Positions 10,560-21,602 of a stretch of DNA of 64,000 nt are shown piece after piece. The stretch comes from Diabrotica undecimpunctata (lineage: Eukaryota > Arthropoda > Insecta > Coleoptera > Chrysomelidae). The stretch is from assembly GCF_040954645.1 (NCBI RefSeq), contig NC_092809.1, forward strand, positions 76,430,435-76,494,434. The letters run 5' to 3'. Each line of letters opens with the position of its first letter. The stretch's first letter is position 1. Made by a program: the position numbers and the translations under genes. A model generated the notes under the pieces. The model did not search any database. It had not been told where the DNA came from and worked only from the letters and a program-made list of their open reading frames with translations.

Positions 10560-12062
10560 TTACGGCTGTCGCCGCTTCTCCGCCCCCAATTTCCATCTTT
10601 TTCTGTCATATGCAGTTGCCTCTTCTAAGTCTCTTGCCGCCATTGCTTCATCAATATCGTTGCGCCAACTTCTCCGTGGTCGTCCTCTCTTTCTTCTTTC
10701 AGGAGGGATCCATTCCAGTACTCTCCTAGGCCATCTGTACTCTGGCATTCTTTTAACATGTCCGAACCAGATTAATTGTTTTCTTTCTATGTCATCATTG
10801 ATATTTCTCTCCATTTTAATTTCGTTTCTTATTTGTTCGTTTCTAACTCTCTCCAGTTTCGATCTACCGCAGTTTCGTCTCAGATAATCCATTTCTGTCG
10901 TCATAAGTTTGTTTCTATTAGCTTTGGTGACGTCCCATACTTCCGAACCGTAAAGTGTAATACTTTGAACTATACTACCGTAAATGTGTTTTTTGGTTTC
11001 TCGTCGAATTGTTTTTTGCCAGAGAAGAGTGTTTAAGGCACGGGTCGCTGCTCTGCCCTTGTTTATTCTTTCCCTGATTTCATCTGCGCTATTTCCCTTC
11101 TTGTTGAAAATGACCCCCAAATATTTGCAGGATTGCACGCCTTTGATTTTGTCGTCTTCCAAGACTAGGTCACATATTTCATCTGTTCCCACTGAGAGAT
11201 ATTCACATTTTGTCATATTCATGTTTAGACCTGCCACCTCATATTCTTCTTGCAGTTTTCTTACCATATAGCTAAGATCGTAGCTGTCTTCGGCAATTAC
11301 TACCTGGTCATCCGCAAAGAAAAGTGTATATAGCTTGTTTTCTTCCACCGTTATTCCCATGTTTTTACATTTTTTTACCCATTTCACTAAGGATCTGTCC
11401 AAATAGATTTTAAATAAGGTGGGTGACAGACAGCAGCCTTGTCGTAGTCCTTTTGTTGTTTGAAAAGGAGAGGTGATTTCTTGTCCCATTTTAATTCTCG
11501 CAAAGTTTTGTTCGTAATATTTTTGAGTGGCGTTAATAAGAATTGGGTTTATTTTCAAGTTACCCATTTCTATCCATAGTTGGGAGATCGGTACACTGTC
11601 ATATGCTTTTTCCAAATCTATTAAAGCTATATGAGTTTCTCTATTTCTCTGCACTCGTTTTTCCATTGCAATTTTTAATGTGAAGATATTATCCATAGTG
11701 GAGCGTCCGGCCCTAAATCCCGCTTGTTCTTCGGGTTGTTTGTCTTTGATATCATTTTCTATCAGGTTTCGTAGTACTTTTGAGTATAGTCGGCCTATAG
11801 TAGCAATCACTGCGATCCCTCTATAGTTTTTAGGATCCATCTTTGTGCCTTTCTTGTGTATTGGAGAGATATACGATTGTCTCCATTCTTCTGGAACTTC
11901 TTCTCCGTTTAAGCATCTTTCGAATAATTTTCGGAGCATCTCAAACAGTTTTGATGATCCATATCTAATCAACTCTGGATGTATTCCGCCTGGGCCTGGA
12001 GATTTTTTTAATTTCAATATATTTTTATATTGTCTATTTTCAATATATTTTTTAAATATCAA
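10560..12062 (-). CDS. RTE-like reverse transcriptase (family B), 5'-truncated but open
   Basis: A continuous 500-codon frame with no internal stop. It starts inside the element, so the N-terminal endonuclease is missing. Landmarks: KSPGPGGIHPELIRYG near residues 20-35; YRGIAVIATIGRLYSKVL; HIALIDLEKAYDSVP near 145-157, with the first catalytic Asp; GLRQGCCLSPTLFKIYL near 205-220; FFADDQVVIA near 248-257, with the catalytic Asp pair; KYLGVIF; and a C-terminal basic tail (LIWFGHVKRMPEYRWPRRVL, then PERRKRGRPRRSW). It would have copied element RNA at a nicked genomic target. The open frame suggests recent insertion, but without endonuclease and 5' end it cannot be autonomous. The RTE assignment is from the tail and motif spacing. 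Confidence 0.9.
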   Translation of the reverse strand: MIFKKYIENRQYKNILKLKKSPGPGGIHPELIRYGSSKLFEMLRKLFERCLNGEEVPEEWRQSYISPIHKKGTKMDPKNYRGIAVIATIGRLYSKVLRNLIENDIKDKQPEEQAGFRAGRSTMDNIFTLKIAMEKRVQRNRETHIALIDLEKAYDSVPISQLWIEMGNLKINPILINATQKYYEQNFARIKMGQEITSPFQTTKGLRQGCCLSPTLFKIYLDRSLVKWVKKCKNMGITVEENKLYTLFFADDQVVIAEDSYDLSYMVRKLQEEYEVAGLNMNMTKCEYLSVGTDEICDLVLEDDKIKGVQSCKYLGVIFNKKGNSADEIRERINKGRAATRALNTLLWQKTIRRETKKHIYGSIVQSITLYGSEVWDVTKANRNKLMTTEMDYLRRNCGRSKLERVRNEQIRNEIKMERNINDDIERKQLIWFGHVKRMPEYRWPRRVLEWIPPERRKRGRPRRSWRNDIDEAMAARDLEEATAYDRKRWKLGAEKRRQP

Positions 12063-12125
12063 TAGAACAAGTGAATGAAGCAGTTAAGGGAATGAAATTA
12101 ACAACTATGGTACGCCATCTAAAAA

Positions 12126-12160
<35 letters not shown>
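12062..12160 (+). repeat. short inverted RTE scrap and TA tract
   Basis: EQVNEAVKGMKLTT on the plus strand resembles the ...EV.EAI..MK.GK segment just before the RT in RTE elements, in the opposite orientation to the RTE-B ORF next to it. A ~30-base TA tract follows at 12129-12157. Confidence 0.3.
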
Positions 12161-12161
<1 letters not shown>

Positions 12162-12830
12162 ATGATTGTTTATTTTGACTGCGATTTTAATTTATTGAGC
12201 CAATAAAAAAAATTTAATTTAATTGTTATCAAATGTAAAATAAGACTCCTTATATTACCTGTGTTAGATGGATTCAAAGATTTTCTAGTTGTCCTTTATC
12301 GAGATAGAGAAGAAGGATAATAATAAAAGAAAATAGTATATTACAAAAATTAAGTATTCTTTATTTTATATAAAAAAAGGAATAAAACAATTTTCAACTT
12401 TCGCCGTTATCTTATCAATCAGCATACAAGAAAATAAATGAAATTTTTATAACAATAAGATTTTAAATCTACATAAATTTATAATAAGTGAAAACCAATT
12501 TTACTTAAACTTTCCTTTACTTGAAACAAAAAACAACAAAACTGTAACTTTTGATTAGTCAAACAAAAATCAATTCTTTAAATTTGAATGATAATGACCA
12601 TGATGTCAACACAGATCCTTCACAGATACCAATTTCAATTGTACAAAACACTTACAGCTTTTTTTTTCTTATTGAATTGTATGTTGGCACATACCCAGAA
12701 AAGTACAGTCTCCTCAACGATGTGATCTCTCCTCTTTGGCACCTTAGCTCCTTCCTAACGTCTCTGCAAACCTCCTGGAGACTACACAAAAACACCTGAT
12801 TTCATCATATCATCATCATATAACGGGGGT
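12161..12830. other. no recognisable gene
   Basis: AT-rich sequence, nothing identified. Confidence 0.6.
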
Positions 12831-12831
12831 C

Positions 12832-13230
12832 CTACGGCGATTGCCGCTTCCCGCATTTCAGCCTCCATCTTTTCCTATCTCTCCAATCTCCCTCTTCTAA
12901 GCCTCTAGATTGCATTGTTTTTGTAATTTCTCTTCTCCAGGAATTTGGTGGTCTTCCCCTTTTCCTTCTTTCTGGCGGAACATACATTAAGGCTTTCTTT
13001 GGCCACCGCTCCTCCTCCATTCTCATCACGTGACCATACCATTGTAATTGCCTTCCTTGTATTCTATCTGAAAGAGTATCTCTAATTCCTGTACGGTTTC
13101 GTATTTCCTCATTCCTGATTCTTTCCATTCTCGATACTCGACATGACCTTCTAAGATAATCCATTTCCACAACGTCTACTTTATCTCGTTCATTCTTTGT
13201 CATCGTCCAACATTCAGCACCATATGATTT
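12832..13230 (-). pseudogene. RTE-B-like C-terminal fragment
   Basis: 123 open codons: MDYLRRSCRVSRMERIRNEE, then QGRQLQWYGHVMRMEEERWP and PERRKRGRPPNSWRREI. This is the same tail as the RTE-B copy at 10560-12062 but clearly diverged, so it is a related subfamily. The RT core is missing; a 5'-truncated insertion is the simplest reading. Confidence 0.85.
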
Positions 13231-13935
13231 ACTTCTCCAAAAACTCAGCTACTTATTTATGACACAAGGACCTCCTTTTGTCAACTTGATGCCGTATAAC
13301 TACTTTCACATATACTTCACAAAATGCCCACGGTAGATACAAGAACCTTTTTTAATCTACTTGTTATCTCCTTCTGCAAAAGTATTCACTTCTTTTCACA
13401 ATGTCGGTATCCAAACTCAGGAACCACACCCTATCTTCTAACAAACGACTGTTTCCTTCGATGGCCAAATTACAACTGCCTCTCCCCGTCTCCTAATCAG
13501 GCTAACCCCATTACCATTCAAAAATGACTATCCAATCAAAAGCTCAAATCTTGTTTATTACTGTTAATGTTTGTTCTAAAAATTCTGTGTATCATTTGGG
13601 AAGACCAAATTACTGTTTCAGAGAAAGAATAAATAAAAATTGATTTTTCTATCCTCAGTCTGTTAATACACAATCTATACCTGTTTCCAAAGATTAGAAT
13701 ATGGTCATTTAATACACAAGCAATGACAAGATTAACTTACAGGTAAAATGTCTTCTAATTCTACACAAAGGGGTTTTTTGATAATTTTGTTTGAAACGGA
13801 AAAATTTCTATTCATATCTACACTAAATCTTATCTTAAATTACTATATACATTTTGTTTATAATGATATCTTAAAATTTTATTCCGATGAATCTTTTTAT
13901 TTAATTTTTTCTTTGGTTGAGAAAGAAGAAGTATG

Positions 13936-13939
<4 letters not shown>
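13231..13939. other. no recognisable gene
   Basis: AT-rich, with short ORFs lacking any recognised domain. Confidence 0.6.

Positions 13940-14007
<68 letters not shown>
13940..14007. repeat. TA dinucleotide tract
   Basis: About 68 bases of TA. Confidence 0.97.
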
Positions 14008-14010
<3 letters not shown>

Positions 14011-14630
14011 AGTCCTACCGCACTGTCTCCTATATCTTGGTCGTCGTTTGGTAGATGTCATGTCTCAGCACCAACATGCTCGCCAGAGTTATGACCGACC
14101 GATCAGGCAGATTGTATTGGAATGCTGCGAGGTAGCGTGTTCGGCCAATAACACAAATTATTTTATTTTAGATATGTTATCATTATTTGTGTTAAAGAGG
14201 TGGTGTTAAATTGATGCTGTGCGAACTTTTAATAGATTCCAATTTCAGTTAGCCGTGGATGAGCGACGATTCATTCCCCAGCTGATGTTTAAATGAATGG
14301 CTTGGAAATTTGATGCGTAATTTCGTGATAAACTTAGATAACGACCATGACAGTCTTTATTTATTAATGTACATATATAATTAAAAAACAGAAAGCAAGA
14401 GACAAAAATAAAGTAGAGTATAGTTTTTTTAATGTTTTGATAGCTCACTTTTCATTGTCAAAAATAATATTTTATAATACGAAATATTATAAAATATAAA
14501 AATAACCCATGGGTAAATACTTTTTAAATTACAATAAGAATGGAGTAAGCAACAAAGAATAAAAATGTGTCTAGTATAATGTCGATACTGCTTTCGAAGT
14601 TAAACTGGGTCCTGGAATTGATATTTTCTA
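14008..14630. other. no recognisable gene
   Basis: A moderately GC-balanced patch at 14010-14150 has no ORF or repeat I can name. The rest is AT-rich. Confidence 0.55.
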
Positions 14631-14634
14631 CCTT

Positions 14635-14960
14635 GTCTATCGGTTGCCAATAGGCGACCTCTTTAGGACGGGATCTGACAGAACGTGGAGCGGCTTCTTC
14701 ATCGGTGAAGAGAAATAGAAAATAGAAAAAGATACAATATAAAGACGGGAACCAACGCAACATGGAATACCGTTTCCCCTCAAAATTTATGGTTTACGAT
14801 CCGTGGGATAGGACACAACTGTCTATTTACGGTGAACGCGTGCTATCTCGTTGTTTGTCGGTAAATCAACATAGTTCAAAGGAACATTGAAAGCTGATGC
14901 ATAGCACGTACTGGCCCTTCCGACGCGGCTAAAGTCTAGTAGGGTCAGTGAAGTGCTAAT
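14635..14960 (+). repeat. dispersed retroelement 3'-UTR-like repeat, copy 1
   Basis: Blocks such as GGGATCTGACAGAA, CAACATGGAATACCG, GATCCGTGGGATA, ACTGTCTATTTACGG, GCATAGC and CGTACTGGCCC are shared in order and orientation with 62310-62590. The second copy follows a non-LTR RNase H region, so this is probably the 3' UTR of the same non-LTR family, with its coding part lost here. Confidence 0.65.
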
Positions 14961-15264
14961 TTTAGTAATAGCTATTTTGTTCTATCTATCGTCTTTCTGT
15001 CTCAAGATATCGTCAAAAAAATATGAGCATCTTTTACTTTGTTTGTATTACGATTCCAGCTGTTTTTCCTATCTGATAAGTTGATATTCAGGATTTGCCT
15101 TTCCATTCATAAACTATCACCATCAAGACCTTTCGTTCCTCATAGAATGTTTGCCGCTCTTACTTAGAACTCGCAGATTCGTTTATTGCGGTGAATCACT
15201 CCACATTTTTCTTGTTTATTGTCAAATTTTGTTGTATGACCTGGCTTTCGTTACAATTGTCTTC

Positions 15265-15690
15265 TACTCATTTCGATCTGTGCTTAGTTTCCTCCAGTTT
15301 CTCACTTTCAGGATTTTGATATATCTCATGACCTGGTCCTCCCGTCTCTCTCTGGGCCCTTCCCCTTGGTCTTTCAGTTTCTGGCTTCCATCTTGTGACC
15401 TCTTCATTAGGTCGTATTTTATTCTCCCATCTTGTATTGTCTGCTAGTATGCGCTCTGTTACTTTTTCACTTCTGTTATTTTTCCCATTCACAATTACTC
15501 CCAAATATTTAAATTGTTGAACGCGTTCAAGTACTCAAGTAAATAACCAAAACTACATATTTTTAGGTTTACTTCCTCGCTAGTTTTTTTTGCCGTCTAT
15601 GATTGCCATCTTGCCATTTGTCTATGACTCCACATTTCTAATGTTCCCCCAAACTTCTTCTTCATACAGGAGTACAGACCTGTTCTAGTA
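15265..15690 (-). pseudogene. non-LTR RT C-terminal fragment
   Basis: QQFKYLGVIVNGKNNRSEKV then TERILADN marks the region after the RT palm (KYLG). A jump and a frameshift follow, then EDQVMRYIKILKVRNWRKLS, the terminal DQV..DI..L..RNW tail. The sequence between these motifs is deleted. It is an inactive non-LTR remnant, RTE- or Jockey-like. Confidence 0.65.
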
Positions 15691-15699
15691 CTACTATAT

Positions 15700-17033
15700 A
15701 TATAGCACTTAAATCATTGACATCAAGTTAAAATCAAGCAAAGATGAAAATACTGAGGAAAACTGGATGAGAATTAAAGATATATTAAAGACCGTTCAAG
15801 AAACAACATTAAGTGCAGTAAAACAGGGAGAACACAAGGGTGGATGACAGAAGAAATACTGAGACTCGTGGATAAAAGAAGAGAAATCAAAAATAGAGAT
15901 AAAGACGAATACAAGAGGTTCACGCAATAATTAGGCAGAAGATAAGACATGCGAAAACGCAATTTCATAGTAAAGAATATAAATGAAATTGAACAATATG
16001 AAAAGAAATACGATACATTTCTTCTGCACATGAAATTAAAAGAGATAGCCGAAATTAAACGGAAACAACTATCCAAAGTTTAGAAGACAAAACGGACACA
16101 GAATATTACATATCAATGAACAGTTAAAAGAATGGGAAAACTACATTTCTACACCGATTTCCATAAAAGATCCATCTATAACAGAAAGTGAGGTTACTTG
16201 GGCAATACAAACGGCAAAAAAAGAAAAAGCACTTGGCTCCGATGAAGTAAGTGCTGAAATACTAAAGTTTTTGGGAGAAAATGGAAATAAAGCTCTGTGT
16301 GGTCTCTTTAACAGCATTTATAATACTGGGATATTACCAACTGGTTGGCTTAAGTCGATATTTGTCACAAAGAAACATCGTGCAAAGACATGCAGTGATT
16401 ATCGGACAATAAGTCTAATGAGTTTTGGTTTGAAGATCTTTCTGCGAGTAATACATAGCAGAATACACAAGGTATTAGAGGAGATAATTAGCAATGCTCA
16501 ATTCGGATTTAGTAGTGGCTTGGGTACGAGAAAAGCCTTGTTTAGTATCCAAGTTTTGATCCAGAGATGCAGAGATATAAATCAAAATGTATACATCTGT
16601 GCAATCGATTTTGAAAAAGTTTTTGACAAGGTCCGACATACCAAAATGCTAGAAATATAGAAAACAGCTGGATTGGACGATAAGGATTTACGAATAATTA
16701 CAAATCTATGCTGGTATCAAGTGGCAAGAATAAAAGTAGAACAAGAACTCTTGGATGAAATAAATAAAAAAGAGGGATGGGACAAGGCACAAGGTTTTAT
16801 ACTATCGTCTTTACTGAGAAGAAATATTTAAGGAAGCCCTAATGGAGACAACACAAGGTAGTATTGTTAATGGTGTAACCGTAAATAATATTAGATATGC
16901 CGACGATATCTTAGTGCTGGCTAATTGCGGAGAAGACCTTCAAAATCTAATGAACAAAATAAAACAAACATGTGATCAGTATGGATTAAAACTCAACGTT
17001 AAGAAAACTAAATATATAATACTTACTAAACAA

Positions 17034-17119
<86 letters not shown>

Positions 17120-17575
17120 ACGGTATAAAAGTCAGAGATGCCGTACTGGTCAGAATAGAGAAACTCGTGTATCTCGGCAGTAATATCAATGCCAGCTGGG
17201 ATCCAACCGTAGAAATTAAAAGCAGTATAGAACAAGCCCGAGCCACTTTTGTAAAAATGACGAACGTACTTTGCAGCCACGATCTTAGCATTGACCTTCG
17301 CGTTCGAATGATATACTGCTATACTGCAACACAACTGGTCAATATAATAAAGAGACACCCTAAAAAATATGAGCTTTGGCATCTGATCATTCAGAGAAAT
17401 ATTCAAGGTAAATGTGATCCTGGTAGAAGAACATTATATCTGAAAAATCTAAGACAATGATTCCGAAAATCGACTACATCACTATTTAGAGCTGCTATCA
17501 ATAAAGTCGCAAAAGCGCATAAAATAATCAACATCATATTCAACGATCGATAACGGTCATGGAACTAGAAGAAAA
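15700..17575 (+). pseudogene. RTE-like retrotransposon (family C), broken
   Basis: The 5' part (15720-16080) has the linker MTEEILRLVDKRREIKN in broken frames. From 16271 the RT reads GILPTGWLKSIFVTKKH, YRTISLMSFGLKIFLRVIHS, FGFSSGLGTRKALFS and ICAIDFEKVFDKVRH, then a stop; the next frames give LRIITNLCWYQVARIKVEQE and VNNIRYADDILVLA (catalytic YADD). At 17037-17116 the frame enters a TA tract after ILTKQNY, then resumes as DDGIKVRDAVLVRIEKLVYL and continues to a short C-terminal tail ending near 17555 (FRAAINKVAK). Multiple stops and frameshifts make it inactive. Confidence 0.85.
17037..17116. repeat. TA tract embedded in RTE-C reading frame
   Basis: About 80 bases of TA. RTE-C coding sequence continues on both sides, so the tract lies within the element. 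Confidence 0.95.
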
Positions 17576-18595
17576 AGAAGAGTGAAGAAGAAAATTATGT
17601 TAATAAGATTACTTGCAAAAGATCACTAATATACAAACAAAAATTACTAACAGAAATTAAAACATGAGTCAGAGTACTAAAAAATGATATAAAATGTCCA
17701 ATGATTTTTGTCCAAAAAGTTATAAATTATTAAAAATTATTGCGACGCGATAAGAAAACGATATGTATTTACAGCTTACAAGGCCAATATCTGAACTTTA
17801 AACCAAGTGGCTTTAACTAGAGCCTTGTGTGTTGCATGTGACTTTTACATTTGAATTTTACGTTCAATATCTAGTCAATTCATTTCATATCAAATGACAT
17901 TATGCATGACCTCATTATTTAAAGTACGTGAACTCCTTAAATTCCGAAGCAAGTGACAACGCCGCTTTGAACAAATACAGTTGAAGAAACCAAATTAATT
18001 CACAGGGTGGGTAAAGAATGCTGTTGCGGCCATCCACCCTCGGATTTCTTTGTCTCGTTCTTTTATATGAAGTTATCTTATTTTCCGTTTCTTTTTATCG
18101 AGCTGCGTTGCTACGTGCGAACCTTTTTTCCCACGAACGACTTTTTGTACATTCTTCTCTCAAAAAGTGTTGTTGTCCTTGTCTTAGTTCTGGTCGAAAG
18201 GATACCCCGATCTTTGTCTAGACATTCCTCTAGACTGGTAATGACAGCATGGGCGTCCCCCGTAAGAGGTTCTCAATGGTGGGTAGAACATATTTTGGTA
18301 GAACCTAAAAATAACTGTATTTTTGTACAATTTTTAAATTTAAATTAAAAAAATAATACAAAATTTATCATAAAAAATTAACAAAGAATACTGATGGAAT
18401 ACCATAAAAATCAACGGCCATAATAATAAGTAATGCAAATGAGAAAAATGTAAAGGTAAAAAAGGATGAACATTGTGAGCTACTCATAAATTTCTGCACA
18501 TAAAACGAATACAGAATAAACATATATTTCTACCATAAAGATCAAATATAAATACACTTTTAGCTACAGAAAATTCAACATCATCCAGCCTCTAA
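17576..18595. other. no recognisable gene
   Basis: A 113-codon plus ORF at 18007-18348 shows no recognised motif, so I do not call it a gene. Confidence 0.5.
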
Positions 18596-18599
18596 AGTA

Positions 18600-18880
18600 C
18601 ACTACTGAGTATAGGCCTCCTCCTCTTATTTATAACCCCATCTAGCAAGCTCTTCCACTTTTTATTCATTTTCTGCAGTCTTCATTCCAATATTCTTATT
18701 GTCCATCGACCATCTGTTACTCTCTCTATGTGTCTTCTTCGCCACCATTTTATTCTGGCTATACTTTTAATGATCTTAGTCGTTAGTTGTTTTTCTTATA
18801 TCCCCACTTAACTTTGTCTCTCGATAGATTTTAAATGTTTCTCGTAGTTTTCCATATGTTGCCCATCCAAGACATATTTG
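18600..18880 (-). pseudogene. non-LTR retrotransposon C-terminal fragment
   Basis: Minus frames read QHMENYEKHLKSIERQS, then IKSIARIKWWRRRHIERV and TDGRWTIRILEW. The TDGRW...LEW motif is common in the C-terminal tail of arthropod endonuclease-RT ORFs. Stops and shifts are present. Confidence 0.55.
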
Positions 18881-19242
18881 TTTTTTTTTAAATCATGGGT
18901 TCAGTATCTCAGCTTTTATCTTTAGTACTATTGTGATAATATATTTAGATATTAGAATTTATAAATAACCTTATCTGGGCCAGGCGCAATTAATAACAGT
19001 GTGTTAATTTCTAAATATCTGAGTTGCATTCCAAAATTCAACCTTGCACGGTCATCAATATTGATTGTTATTTTGAACTAAATAATGAGAATTATTTAGT
19101 TTATGTGTTTATTTGACAAAGCGTCACAGCTCGATGTTATATAATCGTAAACAGACCAGCAGTCGGTTATTATTCATTCGGTCCTTACTCGTATTTCAGT
19201 TCAGTCGTGTTTTGTAATGTGATTTGTAAACATGTAATGTGA

Positions 19243-19272
19243 TATGTAACCTAACCTAACCTAATCTAACCA
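19243..19272 (+). repeat. short CCTAA array (telomere-repeat-like)
   Basis: TAACCTAACCTAACCTAATC, about four units of CCTAA, matches the insect telomere repeat TTAGG on the other strand. It is far too short to be a telomere and is best read as interstitial. Confidence 0.7.
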
Positions 19273-19399
19273 AAGACCAAGAGAAAGCATACTTTAAAAA
19301 ATGATGACCTTAACAATGGAACATATCTAAACATAAAAACACCAGAAATGAAATCAAAAAGCTGAGAAGTTACTAAGAATATAACACTAATATAGACAT

Positions 19400-19740
19400 A
19401 ACACTAATATATAGACTTAGAAACGGCCTATGAGAGAAGTCGACTATCAGATGTAACCAACCTTCTATACAAGAGATAAGTACCATGAGATATGTTAAAA
19501 TTTATAGGAAATATACCTATATGTAAGAAATAAGCCCGAAGTAAAATTACAGATAAAAAGAAGAAAACCAATTGATATAACCACGGTTTAAGCAGGCAAA
19601 CTCATTAAGCCCACTAATATTTAATCTGATATTGGACAAGGTGAAAAAACAAAAAGATAAAAATTAGAGCAAATGTGAAACAAAGAAATAGATAGTAAGA
19701 TATACAGATCAGATGGCATGATAACTCAGAATGAATAGTT
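19400..19740 (+). pseudogene. highly decayed non-LTR RT fragment
   Basis: DLETAYERSRLSDVTNLL resembles the RT motif with DLEKAYD. Further on, HGLSRQTH then LILDKVKKQK and RYTDQMA could be degenerate forms of G.RQG, LF.L.LEKV and YADD. Many stops. The call rests on motif order only. Confidence 0.35.
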
Positions 19741-19864
19741 TAGGAAGGAAACCACCTTAGGAAAACCGCTTAAAATGGATGATTAAAAGATGCTTTTCAA
19801 AAAACCTTGTAGAATGAAGCCGAAGAAAATAAAACCTGGAGTTATCAAAATATCTTTTTCTTCT

Positions 19865-20095
19865 TCGTGAGGCTTATCGTTTAAGGACATTGGCGATTAT
19901 CACGGCCCATTTTTGCTCTGTCTGCAGCAGTTCTAAAGAGTTCTATTGTTATTGTTCCACTCCATTGCTTTAAGTTTTTCAACCATGACGTGTGTCGTCT
20001 TTCCGGTCCACTTTTTCCTTCCACTTTCCCGTGTATAACCAATCGCATCAATTCATATTTTAATATTTGACCAAAGTAGCTCATTCAATCAAAGC
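19865..20095 (-). pseudogene. RTE-like C-terminal fragment
   Basis: 67 open codons: SYFGQILKYELMRLVIHGKV, then GPERRHTSWLKNLKQWSGT and ELFRTAADRAKMG. This is the conserved RTE tail (Y.GH..R..KY.L..LI..GK, SWL.NLR.W, LFRAA..). It is truncated upstream. Confidence 0.8.
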
Positions 20096-21480
20096 ATGGA
20101 GCAAATATTTAATTAAAAACAGAACGCTAATTTTAATCATGTTCTTTTTCTTTAATATCTTTGCTCTTCTTTAAAAATGTCATTAATAAAGAACAAGTTC
20201 AAATGCTGATCTCTGAATTTTTTTTAATATCTTTTTCTTTGATAATCATAACTTACAATTTTTTTAATACACGATCAAAGCTTTTATTGTTGTACGCATA
20301 TGGTAGATATCGTCTCGCTCTAACCTTTTGTCCTTTACTGGAATATCCTTTGATGTTGGCGCACCACAGGTAGATTTTTCGAATTGTTCGACTCGGAGGT
20401 GTTTCTTGTTTCAACTAGTTTAATAAAGTGTTTTCGAATCCTCTCGACCGCAACATACACACAAACAAATTTTATAGGTCAGGTCGAACTGGATTCTGAG
20501 GATTTTTCATAATTGTTATTAATGTCTTTATTAAGAAGGTTTTTAAGTGGAAATAAGATTATTTTGCATTTTGTACTAATTACATTTAATACCACCAGTG
20601 GGATTATTGTTCGGTCACATAACTACCAATTCGCATAATCTTTTTGTGGACTTTTTTCATCAACGTATTTAGTCATTCAAAATATTAAAAATTTAAATGC
20701 TAATTAATCCAATAATGTGAATTAACACAACTAATAATGTAACAGTTTATAAATATTATCTCAATTGTCTCTTTCATACAGAATCTTATTATCTATTTCT
20801 GTCACTTGAAAAACATATGTTTATCCATAGTAAGGACTGGGATACCCTAAAAACAACTCTTTGTAATTTTTGTACAAGTTTTACAATAATTTTAATAAAA
20901 TATTGTAACATAATATAATGTATATTATAATATTGATCGATATCTTAACTAACTATCTGTATATCTTCATACTTTTAACTCAAACAAACTAATGGGCCTA
21001 TCGCCTATCGGGACTGAACCAAATAAATTTCCATTGTGAAGAAGAACATACTTCAACCTCCGCTTTGAGCTATTGATAAACAGTCCTTATTTAGCATTAT
21101 AGGCTGAAATTTCCAACTCTTACTATACAATACACACAAATGTGACAATACATAAATTTACCATCACTTCGAAAGTATTGTAGAAACGCACTTTCTCTTT
21201 ATCGACAATAAGATACATTAGCCCCCTTTTCAAGCAAGTTTGTTTCGCACAGTCTTGATGCTAAGAACTTTAAAGCTTTTTGGACAGTCCTAAATCTCAT
21301 ACTAAATAATTTAACTCTTGCTGATCAAACCCTTAGAGTCATCATTAGTTTCTAAATTTTTATCGTTAGGTTACATCCCAAATAAATTTTGGATTAAAGC
21401 GACTTGCTAACCATAGTAATTATTGATAGCAAATTAAAGTTTAATTCGCTCACAATATACCATATAGATTAGGATCATCT
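20096..21480. other. no recognisable gene
   Basis: AT-rich sequence; no ORF, TIR or LTR identified. Confidence 0.6.
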
Positions 21481-21600
21481 AATGTGAGAACATTATTAAA
21501 ACCCGTAAAAATGGAAGAAGTAGCAGGAGAATTAGAAAAATATCAAAAAATTGTGGCTGTATTTCAAGAAACAGCATTTATGCTAAATAAGATAAGATAA
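21481..21600 (+). pseudogene. non-LTR endonuclease N-terminal fragment
   Basis: NVRTLLKPVKMEEVAGELEK then YQKIVAVFQETAF is the start of an APE-type endonuclease (RTL..PGK..EL..EL..Y...AVQE). A mariner element begins directly after it, and an RTE RT scrap on the same strand resumes on the far side at about 22915. Confidence 0.7.
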
Positions 21601-21602
21601 TA

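Noticed and set aside
18007..18348. Possible 113-codon host gene
   Set aside because: Hydrophobic start but no recognised domain, no conserved overlap and no splice context that I could support.
19243..19272. Telomere
   Set aside because: Only about four CCTAA units, surrounded by ordinary sequence, so an interstitial repeat at most.
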